Assembly (NCBI RefSeq): GCF_001402915.1
Contig: NZ_CP012945.1
Coordinates: 1,250,001 to 1,314,000, forward strand
DNA: 64,000 bases
Direction: 5' to 3'
DNA from: Devosia sp. A16
Lineage (GTDB): Bacteria > Pseudomonadota > Alphaproteobacteria > Rhizobiales > Devosiaceae
In this document: in pieces, positions 8,082 to 15,402 of the stretch
Numbering within the stretch: position 1 is the stretch's first letter
How the letters are laid out: each line of letters starts with the position of its first letter
The notes under the pieces: generated by a model
Seen by the model: only the letters and a program-made list of their open reading frames with translations
Database searches by the model: none
What the model was told of the DNA's origin: nothing
Made by a program: the position numbers and the translations under genes

Positions 8082-8211
8082 GGGCGGTCCTCATTGGCTG
8101 AACCGGCCACACATGAGGCTACAACCCCGGCGGCGCAAGAACGCACACCGAGGTAACCTGCATCCGCCGACCTGCCTGGCCGAGGAGAGACCACCGGCAG
8201 GCACCACTGTT

Positions 8212-8360
8212 CCTTCTCCCTCAGGGTAGAGGTTGGCCGACGGCCGGTTGAGGGGTGAAGCGGCTCCACACGCGCTCGTTGAGAGGCTGAACCCCTCACC
8301 GTGTTTCGCTACGGACCCTTGGTCCTGGCTCCACTTGCCCTCGCCCTCAGGGGAGAGGGG
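8212..8360. repeat. Palindromic repeat family A, copy 1 (inverted relative to the others)
   Basis: A 149-bp element bounded by CCTTCTCCC and CCCTCAGGGGAGAGG, with internal landmarks GGTTGAGGGGTGAAGCG, CTGAACCCCTCACC and TTTCGCTACGGACC. The reverse complement matches 25358-25508 over almost its whole length; 57195-57355 is a more diverged copy. It occupies most of the 333-bp gene-free stretch between 8082 and 8414, where I see no other gene or RNA. Confidence 0.8.
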
Positions 8361-8414
8361 CGGGCAGCCGAACCGACCATCGACCGACTTCTATGGGACC
8401 GACGCCGAAGTCCA

Positions 8415-8819
8415 TTAGTTGAACGCCATCACCGCGCTGATGACGATGCCGGCCATGGCCAGCCGGGTGATCCAGCCCATCAGCCTGGGGCTGATGGTGC
8501 CCGGCTTGGCGACGATGCCGATGATCATGGCGATCAGCACCACCACCACCAGCCCCATCTTGATGAAGAACCAGATGCTCTGCCCCTCGAACCCGCCATA
8601 GCGGACATAGACCATGGCGATGCCGGTGACGAGCAGCAGGCCGAAGGCGATGCGGGCGTTGATGGAAAGGCGCTTGCCGATGCCGCCGAGCAGCGGCCGC
8701 GCCTCTGGCGGCGCGGCAGCGATCCGGCCGCCGATCAGCGGCGCGACAATCGTGGTGGAGATGGCGAGCCCGAAGGCCGCGAGGTGGATGATGAGGAGAG
8801 CGTTGAAGGTGAGATCCAT
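8415..8819 (-). CDS. Small four-helix integral membrane protein, unassigned
   Basis: 134 residues, about 70 percent hydrophobic, with four likely membrane spans: LIIHLAAFGLAISTTIVAPL near the N-terminus, ARIAFGLLLVTGIAMVYVRY, WFFIKMGLVVVVLIAMIIGI and MGWITRLAMAGIVISAVMAF at the C-terminus. I do not recognise a named family with confidence; the size and topology resemble small membrane proteins of the DUF2214/DUF2269 type. The start is the ATG at the hydrophobic N-terminus; a 15-residue longer frame lacks conservation logic. A LysE-like remnant lies upstream on the same strand. Confidence 0.7.
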   Translation of the reverse strand: MDLTFNALLIIHLAAFGLAISTTIVAPLIGGRIAAAPPEARPLLGGIGKRLSINARIAFGLLLVTGIAMVYVRYGGFEGQSIWFFIKMGLVVVVLIAMIIGIVAKPGTISPRLMGWITRLAMAGIVISAVMAFN

Positions 8820-8860
8820 GACTGCCGAGCCCTTTGCTGGAAGGCAGACTGGATACGACC

Positions 8861-9290
8861 TCAAGTGAAGTTGAGGTCAATAGCCCCGGTCATCAGCTCC
8901 GGGGTGGTGATGGCGAGCCAGATGGCGATGAGCACCAGCGTCACGCCGAAGACGATGCCGGCCCGGCTACGGATCCGGTCCGACGACAGCACCGGCTGCA
9001 GCGTGCTGGCGGGCAGGACACTCCCGATGTGAATGGCCGTAGCTACCGCGACATACGCCAGGGTGAGGCCGAACAGTTGCGACGTGCGCGGACCGAGGCA
9101 GACCAGGTAGGCGACGCCACCCCAGCGCAGCGCGTCGCAAAGCCAGCGCGTCTCATTGATCAGCGTGCCGAAGCCGAGCCCGACCACCAGCCCGCAGCAC
9201 CGGCAGGCCGAGCGCCACGCCCGCAGCGGCGGCAAAGCCGGCGATGCGACCCCGGTCTCGGCTAGGCACCGCGAGGTAAACCAGGTTCGA
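8861..9290 (-). pseudogene. LysE/RhtB-family amino-acid exporter remnant (frameshifted, truncated)
   Basis: Two reading frames carry consecutive parts of a LysE-type exporter. One, read on the minus strand from about 9284, gives LVYLAVPS, then GRIAGFAAAAGVALGLPVL, the family's first loop and second helix. The other (to 8861) gives GLVVGLGFGTLINE, then ALRWGGVAYLVCLGPR and the C-terminal helices FGLTLAYVAVATAIHIGSVL and GIVFGVTLVLIAIWLAIT. The frames differ, so a frameshift lies around 9190-9235. The start region and the central helices are missing (about 200 residues expected, about 140 left). I call it a decayed gene. Confidence 0.7.
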
Positions 9291-9297
9291 GCATCGG

Positions 9298-10914
9298 CTA
9301 GCTGCGGCTCATCCCGACGGCCTCGCGAAGATACCGAACCTGCGGCGACGCTGCCTCCGCGCGCACCTTGTGGGAGTCATCGGGGTAAATCGGCGCTCCG
9401 GGGCGAGCCCGCTCCGACCGGGTATCGACCCAATACAGATTGTGGCTGAAGCCCCGCTTGCCGTTGTCGAGGATGGTCACGTTGATGTCCTTGATCCCCG
9501 GGCCGAACAGCTCGCCGATCGGCCCGGAGATGACATCTCCGTTGAGGAACCAGCGCGGGTCGAACTCGTCGTAGATGTTGGTCCAACGCACGGTAGAGAA
9601 CACTGCGGCATGGTGCGTCACCATCCGCCCGTTCTCCTCGTAGATGAAGCCCTCGGCGTCGCCGCGCGGCTCGGGCGGGGAGATCGGCAACACCCGCTCG
9701 TGCTTCATTCGCTTCAAATCCTCGGCGCCTTCGGTGATGAGGAACTCCGCATTGGCCAGTGGCGAACCGAGGGTGACGAAATCGCTGACTTTCCAGCCCG
9801 ACTGTCCGGCCGGCTTGTCGGCGGGCGCCGGCTCCGCCGGCTTCTGTCGCCGCAGCGCCGAGAACGCCGCCCATTGCAGGGCCTGGTAGGTCTCGACGTC
9901 GTCAGGCGTCCAAGCCGGCGCCGGCTTCGTCGCAAAGCGCTCCACCGCCTCGATGGCAGCAACGGCGTCTGCATCGGGGGCATTGTCCTTGGTGGGGCCG
10001 ACAGCATGCCAGAGCAGCTGCAGCAAGTCGTAGGCCAGCACCGTCCCCAGCGAGTGGGCGACGATGACGATCCGGTCATACTCGCGGTCGTCGTGGAGGG
10101 CCTTGAGCAGCGACAGGCCACGCTCCCGCAGCGCCTGGCGGCTGCGCACCGTCTCGGTCTGCGCGCTGAGGTAGCTCGCGGCGTCGCCGAACAGCGGCAG
10201 CAGGTCGTTGGTGAACAGGTACAGCACCACACCCACGATCAGCGCGGCAACGATCACCGGCGTCTGCCACGAAATGAAGCCCACGCCGACGATCAGGGCG
10301 ACGAGGATCACCCCGCGGGGGATCGATTTCGCCTCCGCCGTCGCGGGAAAGAACTTTGGCAGCACCAGCGCCAGAACGGCGATTGCAATCACCGCGAGGC
10401 CGAACAAGGCGTCGACCCGGCTGCGATCCTGGAACGGCGACAGCCAGTTCGCCTGCAGCAGTTGCGGGATTTCGAGGATCACCCACAGCGTCATCGCAAT
10501 GCCGGCGAGGCACAGCAGCCAGAACGCCAGCCACGGCCCATACATGCGCTTGGGTACCTGCGCCGGGCTGATCCAGAACAACCGCTCCAGCCAGCGCCAG
10601 AGGTTCCTCAGCGGCGTATCGGCCAGGAGGTCGGCGTAGTAGAGCTCGAAGAAATCGGTGCGCCGCCCCTGGTCATGCGGCGGCGTGGTGATCCGCTGCA
10701 TTTCGTAGAGCCCGCTCTTGCTGTCGGGCACGATCCAGGTGTCGTCCTTGCTGTAAGGCGGGTCGGGCGTGACATCCGGGTTGGATGCCCACAACGCCGC
10801 GACGAAATCGCGGATCGTCCCCATCGGCCGCTGCTGGCCCTGGCCATGCACCACGACGATGGCCTGCCGCTTGAGCGGCTCGACCGCTGGTTTGGCTACA
10901 GGTTGTCTTGCCAT
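9298..10914 (-). CDS. Alpha/beta hydrolase-like protein with inserted transmembrane region, unknown function
   Basis: 538 residues. Near the N-terminus, QAIVVVHGQGQQRP is a first hydrolase-fold strand with an oxyanion-hole HG motif. Roughly residues 125-260 then contain about four membrane helices (LAFWLLCLAGIAMTLWVIL, ALFGLAVIAIAVLALVLP, GVILVALIVGVGFI, VIVAALIVGVVLYLF). After them comes the nucleophile elbow IVIVAHSLGTVLAYDLL and, later, FVTLGSPLANAEF, typical of lipases. The catalytic His is not obvious; FSHNLYW near the C-terminus is a candidate. The start is the ATG followed by ARQPVAK, with GGGGAC upstream. No partner gene is apparent, so function is not assigned. Confidence 0.75.
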   Translation of the reverse strand: MARQPVAKPAVEPLKRQAIVVVHGQGQQRPMGTIRDFVAALWASNPDVTPDPPYSKDDTWIVPDSKSGLYEMQRITTPPHDQGRRTDFFELYYADLLADTPLRNLWRWLERLFWISPAQVPKRMYGPWLAFWLLCLAGIAMTLWVILEIPQLLQANWLSPFQDRSRVDALFGLAVIAIAVLALVLPKFFPATAEAKSIPRGVILVALIVGVGFISWQTPVIVAALIVGVVLYLFTNDLLPLFGDAASYLSAQTETVRSRQALRERGLSLLKALHDDREYDRIVIVAHSLGTVLAYDLLQLLWHAVGPTKDNAPDADAVAAIEAVERFATKPAPAWTPDDVETYQALQWAAFSALRRQKPAEPAPADKPAGQSGWKVSDFVTLGSPLANAEFLITEGAEDLKRMKHERVLPISPPEPRGDAEGFIYEENGRMVTHHAAVFSTVRWTNIYDEFDPRWFLNGDVISGPIGELFGPGIKDINVTILDNGKRGFSHNLYWVDTRSERARPGAPIYPDDSHKVRAEAASPQVRYLREAVGMSRS

Positions 10915-10960
10915 GGCTGTCCCCACGGGCAGCCGGGAGATCGATCTCGCAAGTCCTGAA

Positions 10961-10988
10961 ATGAAAGAGCCGCCCTCGGGGCGACTCT
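10961..10988 (-). terminator. Probable Rho-independent terminator for the pnt cluster
   Basis: On the minus strand: stem AGAGTCGCC with GGCGGCTCT (one mismatch), a five-base loop, then TTTCATTTC. It lies about 160 bases after the pntB stop and upstream of the hydrolase-like gene. Confidence 0.5.
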
Positions 10989-11115
10989 AGTTCAGTATTG
11001 GCGCTGACGGAAGCAAGTCAGAGCGCTTCGATAAAACTGCAGGCTCCTGGGAGCGCGTTCAGAAAAAGTTGCAGACTTTCCTGTTCGAAAGCGCGACGAA
11101 ATCAACGAACTGCAG

Positions 11116-11146
11116 CGTTTCGCCGTTTCGGTGAAACGGCGAAACG
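11116..11146. repeat. Perfect 14-bp inverted repeat just after pntB
   Basis: Arms CGTTTCGCCGTTTC (11116-11129) and GAAACGGCGAAACG (11133-11146) are exact complements around GGT. The hairpin begins 2 bases after the pntB stop codon. It has no T-run, so it is more likely an mRNA 3'-end stabiliser or a protein site than a terminator by itself. Each arm repeats CGTTTC/CGCCGTTTC internally. Confidence 0.75.
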
Positions 11147-11148
11147 TT

Positions 11149-12555
11149 CTAGTGCCCCAACGCCTTGACGATGTCTTCGGTGACCTTTTTGGCGTCGCCG
11201 AACAGCATCATGGTGTTGTCGCGGAAGAACAACTCGTTCTGGACGCCTGCATAGCCCGCCGCCATGCCGCGCTTGATGAAGAGCACAGTGCCGGCGTCTT
11301 CGACATTCAGCACCGGCATGCCGTAGATCGGCGAGGTCTTGTCGGTCTTGGCCGCCGGGTTGGTCACGTCGTTGGCGCCAATGACGAAGGCCACGTCGGT
11401 CTGCGCGAACTCGGAGTTGATGTCCTCGAGTTCGAACACTTCGTCATAGGGCACATTGGCTTCGGCCAGAAGCACGTTCATGTGGCCGGGCATGCGGCCG
11501 GCCACCGGGTGGATGGCGTATTTGACCTCGACGCCTTCGGCCTTCAACAGGTCGGCCATTTCGCGCAGCGCGTGCTGCGCCTGCGCCACCGCCATGCCGT
11601 AGCCGGGCACGATGATGACCTTGCCGGCATTCTTCATCATGAACGCCGCGTCGTCGGACGAGCCCTGCTTGACCGGCCGCGTCTCCTCCTCGCCCGAGCC
11701 GGCCGCGGCGCTGTCGCCACCGAAGCCGCCCAGGATCACCGAGATGAAGCTGCGGTTCATCGCCTTGCACATGATGTAGCTGAGGATCGCGCCGGACGAG
11801 CCGACCAGCGCACCGGTGATGATCAGCGCGGTATTGCCCAATGTGAAACCGATGCCAGCCGCCGCCCAGCCCGAATAGGAGTTGAGCATCGAGACGACCA
11901 CCGGCATGTCGGCGCCGCCGATCGGGATGATCATCAACCCGCCCAGCACCAGCGCCACGAGGGTAATGGCCCAGAACCACACGGGGTCGACGGTGACCGC
12001 GAACGCCCAGATCAGCACCAGCAGCAGCAGCCCCAGCGCGATGTGAATGATGTGGCGGAACGGCAGGATGATCGGCTTGCCGCTCATATTGCCGTTGAGC
12101 TTGGCGAAGGCGATGACCGAGCCGGTGAAGGTGAAGGCGCCGATGGCGACGCCGAGGCTCATCTCGATCAGTGCCTGGGCGTGGATATGCCCCACAGTGC
12201 CGATGCCGAACGCCTCGGGCGCATAGAGCGCCGCAGCCGCGGCGAACACCGCCGCCAGACCCACCAGCGAATGGAAGGCGGCGACCAGCTGCGGCATGTC
12301 GGTCATCTTGACCTTGCGCGCCAGCACCGCGCCGATGCCGCCGCCAATGGCGAGGCCGCCGATGATCAGCACCCAGCTCAGCCAGTCGGATACCCCGGCC
12401 ACCAGCAGCGTGGTGACGATGGCGATGGCCATGCCGACCATGCCGAAGGTGTTGCCCTGGCGCGACGAGGCCGGGCTCGACAGCCCGCGCAGCGCCAAGA
12501 TGAACAGGACGCCCGAGACGAGATAGAGAACGGCGGCGAAACTGGCGTCGATCAT
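11149..12555 (-). CDS. pntB: NAD(P) transhydrogenase subunit beta
   Basis: 468 residues, full family length. The N-terminal two thirds are about nine membrane helices forming half of the proton channel; the C-terminal domain III binds NADP(H), with VIIVPGYGMAVAQAQH (the dinucleotide motif) and FVIGANDVTNPAA. The complex couples proton influx to hydride transfer from NADH to NADP+. The start ATG overlaps the stop of the upstream secreted-protein gene by four bases (ATGA), so it is translationally coupled within the pnt cluster. Confidence 0.97.
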   Translation of the reverse strand: MIDASFAAVLYLVSGVLFILALRGLSSPASSRQGNTFGMVGMAIAIVTTLLVAGVSDWLSWVLIIGGLAIGGGIGAVLARKVKMTDMPQLVAAFHSLVGLAAVFAAAAALYAPEAFGIGTVGHIHAQALIEMSLGVAIGAFTFTGSVIAFAKLNGNMSGKPIILPFRHIIHIALGLLLLVLIWAFAVTVDPVWFWAITLVALVLGGLMIIPIGGADMPVVVSMLNSYSGWAAAGIGFTLGNTALIITGALVGSSGAILSYIMCKAMNRSFISVILGGFGGDSAAAGSGEEETRPVKQGSSDDAAFMMKNAGKVIIVPGYGMAVAQAQHALREMADLLKAEGVEVKYAIHPVAGRMPGHMNVLLAEANVPYDEVFELEDINSEFAQTDVAFVIGANDVTNPAAKTDKTSPIYGMPVLNVEDAGTVLFIKRGMAAGYAGVQNELFFRDNTMMLFGDAKKVTEDIVKALGH

Positions 12556-13097
12556 TCCGTGACGGGCTCCATGCTGCCGGTGGGGAACTCCACATCGGCA
12601 AAGGCGGGATAGACTTCCTTGAGAATCGCGACCTGCTGCGCGTCCTCGACACGCACCAGGTACCAGGTGTCTTCATCGAGCAGGCCAAGGGTGGACGAGC
12701 TGGCCTTCTGCTTGCCGCCGGCTTCGCCCATATCGATCACCGTCTCGGTGGGGATCAGCGCATAGGGCGTACCGTCAGCGGTCTCGAGAAACTCGGCCGC
12801 TTCGAGATCCATGCCGAACGAGACGATGTTCACGTCCTTGAGCACCTGATCCATCTGCTGCTGCGTCGCTTCGATCAACTGCTCGGTGGTGACGTTGAAC
12901 TTGGCCGCGATCTGGTCGAGCACCTTGGGCGGCACGACGTCCATCACTTCGGACATGTCGCTGGCCTGCATTGCCGCATCGAAGCTCTCGATGCGGGCGG
13001 CGAGCCCTTCGAGCTGCTCGGCCGTGAACTCTGCTGCAAGAGCGGGTGCGGCGAGGGCGGCGACCAGGGAGGCGGCAGCGAGAAGACGCTTCAACAT
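12552..13097 (-). CDS. Secreted protein of unknown function inside the pnt operon
   Basis: 181 residues. The N-terminus ([21 protein letters not shown]) is a convincing Sec signal peptide with an ALA cleavage site and no lipobox cysteine. The mature region is acidic: a helical segment (EQLEGLAARIESFDAAMQASDMSEVMDVVPPKVL) precedes a likely beta-rich part ending VEFPTGSMEPVTE. No catalytic motif is recognisable and I do not know the family. Its start overlaps the pntA2 stop by one base and its stop overlaps pntB by four, so it is cotranslated with transhydrogenase subunits. A periplasmic partner of PntAB is one possibility, not shown. Confidence 0.8.
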   Translation of the reverse strand: MLKRLLAAASLVAALAAPALAAEFTAEQLEGLAARIESFDAAMQASDMSEVMDVVPPKVLDQIAAKFNVTTEQLIEATQQQMDQVLKDVNIVSFGMDLEAAEFLETADGTPYALIPTETVIDMGEAGGKQKASSSTLGLLDEDTWYLVRVEDAQQVAILKEVYPAFADVEFPTGSMEPVTE

Positions 13098-13486
13098 CAC
13101 TGCTTCCCCGCCTTGCCGGCCGGGGCTTCCTTCTTCTTGTACATCGCCAGCATGCGCTGGGTGACGAGGAAGCCGCCGAAAATATTGACGCTGGCGAGCA
13201 CCAGCGCGAGGAAACCGAAGAGCTTCGACACCCAGTTGCTGTCGGCCGCCAACGGCACGCCGACGGCGAGCAGCGCGCCCACCACGATCACCGAGGAGAT
13301 GGCGTTGGTCACGCTCATCAGCGGGGTGTGCAGCGCCGGGGTGACGCTCCATACCACATAATAGCCCACCGCAATGGCGAGCACGAAGATCGACAGGCGG
13401 AAGACGAACGGGTCGATGGCGCCACCGGTCGCGGCGCTGACCGCGGCCGTGATGGCGTCTGCAGTGGTTGCAGCGGTCTGTTCCAT
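13097..13486 (-). CDS. NAD(P) transhydrogenase subunit alpha, membrane part
   Basis: 129 residues with about three membrane helices ([60 protein letters not shown]), corresponding to the C-terminal membrane segment of E. coli PntA. In many alphaproteobacteria PntA is split into a soluble NAD-binding protein and this small membrane protein (pntA2/pntAB). It starts one base beyond the end of the soluble subunit gene. The C-terminus is lysine- and alanine-rich. Confidence 0.93.
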   Translation of the reverse strand: MEQTAATTADAITAAVSAATGGAIDPFVFRLSIFVLAIAVGYYVVWSVTPALHTPLMSVTNAISSVIVVGALLAVGVPLAADSNWVSKLFGFLALVLASVNIFGGFLVTQRMLAMYKKKEAPAGKAGKQ

Positions 13487-14914
13487 TTACTTCTTCCCCT
13501 TGGCGGTCGAAGGTTTCGCGGCTGCGGCTTTGGCGGTCGACGGCTCGGTCGCGGCTTTCGCAGCCGACCCGGCAGCTGCCTTTTTGGGCGCCGCCGCCTT
13601 GGCCGCCGGCGCCGCCTTCACCTTGCCGCCAGCGGCTTTGGCCACCGCCGCGGTTTTGGCGGGCGCCGCAGGTGCAGCCTCAGCCTTTGGCGCGGCAGCC
13701 TTTTGTGGCGCAGCGGCCTTGCCGGTGGCGCCGGTCTTGGCCGGTTCAGCCGCCCTGGCCGGAGCGGGCTTTGCCGCGGCCGCAGCCGCATCGAGCTTGA
13801 TACTGGGGTGGACGATGGCGCCATCGCGGGTGAGCACGGTGGCCTTCACCAGCTCGTCGTCCCAGTTTACCGCCAGCGCCTTCTGCTTTTTGTCGATCAG
13901 CGTCTCGAGGAAGGAGACCAGGTTGCGCGCATAGAGCTGGCTCGCCGAGGTGGCGAGCCGGCCGGCGACATTGGTGAAGCCGATGATCGTCGCGCCATTG
14001 GCGGTGGTGATGGTCTTGCCCGGCTGGGTCAGCTCGATATTGCCGCCGCGCTCGGCCGCGAGATCGACCAGCACCGAGCCTGGCGCCATCGATTCGACCA
14101 TGGCCCGGGTCACCAGCTTGGGCGCCGGACGGCCAGGGATCAGCGCCGTGGTGATGACGATATCCTGCTTGGCGATGTGACCGGCGACCAGTTCGGCCTG
14201 CGCAGCCTGCTCGTCCTTGGTCAGCTCGCGCGCATAGCCGCCGCTGCCCGAGGCATCCTTCAGCGCCTCGGTCATGATGAACTTGGCGCCCAGCGATTCC
14301 ACCTGCTCGCCGGCAGCGGCGCGCACGTCGGTGGCGGTCACCACCGCGCCCAGCCGCTTGGCGGTAGCGATGGCCTGCAGCCCCGCGACGCCGGCGCCCA
14401 TGACGAATACCTTGGCCGGGCGCACCGTGCCGGCCGCCGTCATCATCATCGGCATGGCGCGGTCGAACGCCCCGGCGGCATCGATTACCGCCTGGTAGCC
14501 GGCGAGGTTGGCCTGGCTGGAGAGAATATCCATCACCTGCGCGCGGGTGATGCGCGGCATGAACTCCATGGCGACAGCGGTGACCCCGGCTTTGGCGAGC
14601 GCCGCGATCTCGGCCTCGTTGCCATAGGGATCCATCGCGCCGATCACCAGCGCACCCGGGGATACGCCGGCGAGGCCGGCGGTGGCGGGCCGGCGCACGG
14701 TGAGGACGATGTCCGCCCCCGTGATCGCGGCGGCAGCCGAGCCGACGCTGGCGCCTGCCTTGGCATAGTCGGCATCGGGAAAACGGGCGAGCTCTCCAGC
14801 TCCCGCTTCGATGGCGACATCGGCTCCCAGTCCGATCAGCTTGGTGACCGTCTCGGGCGTCGCCGCGACACGCGTCTCCCCTTCGGCGCGTTCCCGCAAC
14901 ACTGCAATCTTCAT
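13487..14914 (-). CDS. pntA: NAD(P) transhydrogenase subunit alpha, soluble NAD-binding part
   Basis: 475 residues. Residues 1-375 form domain I: MKIAVLRERAEGETRVAATP at the start, then the NAD-binding Rossmann loop VFVMGAGVAGLQAIATAKRLGA and VVTATDVRAAAGEQVESLG. Residues 376-475 are an unusual low-complexity tail of almost only Ala, Lys and Pro, resembling histone H1-type tails; most split PntA soluble subunits end near 370-400 residues. The tail lies where the polypeptide would connect to the membrane subunit in unsplit PntA. The gene abuts the membrane subunit gene directly. Confidence 0.95.
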   Translation of the reverse strand: MKIAVLRERAEGETRVAATPETVTKLIGLGADVAIEAGAGELARFPDADYAKAGASVGSAAAAITGADIVLTVRRPATAGLAGVSPGALVIGAMDPYGNEAEIAALAKAGVTAVAMEFMPRITRAQVMDILSSQANLAGYQAVIDAAGAFDRAMPMMMTAAGTVRPAKVFVMGAGVAGLQAIATAKRLGAVVTATDVRAAAGEQVESLGAKFIMTEALKDASGSGGYARELTKDEQAAQAELVAGHIAKQDIVITTALIPGRPAPKLVTRAMVESMAPGSVLVDLAAERGGNIELTQPGKTITTANGATIIGFTNVAGRLATSASQLYARNLVSFLETLIDKKQKALAVNWDDELVKATVLTRDGAIVHPSIKLDAAAAAAKPAPARAAEPAKTGATGKAAAPQKAAAPKAEAAPAAPAKTAAVAKAAGGKVKAAPAAKAAAPKKAAAGSAAKAATEPSTAKAAAAKPSTAKGKK

Positions 14915-14965
14915 GGACGTCTCCAGAGGGTCAGTTGCGGACCGTTTCGGTCACCGCATGGAAAA

Positions 14966-14990
14966 ATCCCGCCGTCAGTTGCGGCGGGAT
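14966..14990 (-). terminator. Terminator overlapping the end of the oxidase subunit IV-like gene
   Basis: On the minus strand: a 9-bp perfect stem (ATCCCGCCG with CGGCGGGAT), a 7-base loop that contains the TGA stop codon, then TTTTT. It lies between this gene and pntA, so pnt transcription either reads through or starts in the 50 bases beyond. Confidence 0.75.
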
Positions 14991-15220
14991 CCCATCACCA
15001 TCACGCCGACAATGAGCACTGGAATGGCCAGCAGCAGCAACGCCCCGATGATCGGCTGATGCGCTTCGATGAAGGCGTAGAGCGACAGCACCACGAACAC
15101 CATCGACACGATGCCCCACTTCACGAAAGTGATGAAGCCGGCATAGGTCGCCTCGTGCTGGGCATAGTCCATGGCGGGCGGCAGTTCGTGCGTGGCAGCG
15201 GCGGCAGGTTTCTTGGCCAT
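14975..15220 (-). CDS. aa3-type cytochrome c oxidase subunit IV-like small membrane protein
   Basis: 81 residues: a soluble N-terminal part with the motif MDYAQHEATYAGFITFVKW, which is the recognisable core of the bacterial subunit IV family, followed by two hydrophobic helices (IVSMVFVVLSLYAFI and GALLLLAIPVLIVGVMVM). In Rhizobiales such genes are often found just before pntA rather than with the oxidase genes, as here; whether it serves the oxidase or PntAB is not settled by sequence. The ATG has GAGGACC upstream. A terminator hairpin covers its stop codon. Confidence 0.85.
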   Translation of the reverse strand: MAKKPAAAATHELPPAMDYAQHEATYAGFITFVKWGIVSMVFVVLSLYAFIEAHQPIIGALLLLAIPVLIVGVMVMGSRRN

Positions 15221-15402
15221 CAGGTCCTCAGTCGATTGATCGTCTCTCGGGACACCGACCCTCGGACCATCACGCCGCGATGGCACCGCAAACGCCGAAG
15301 ATCAGACCGCCCCACTCAGCCTCTCATACTTCGCGTAGCAGGAGCATACAAGCGCAGCGCGGCGGTTCGCCACGCTGAACCAATTGCCAATACCGCGCCG
15401 GC

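Noticed and set aside
6354-8156. A 600-codon open frame on the plus strand across the hydrolase and FrnE-like genes
   Set aside because: It is the antisense shadow of two well-supported minus-strand genes; its translation is His/Arg/Gln-rich low complexity with no domain pattern.
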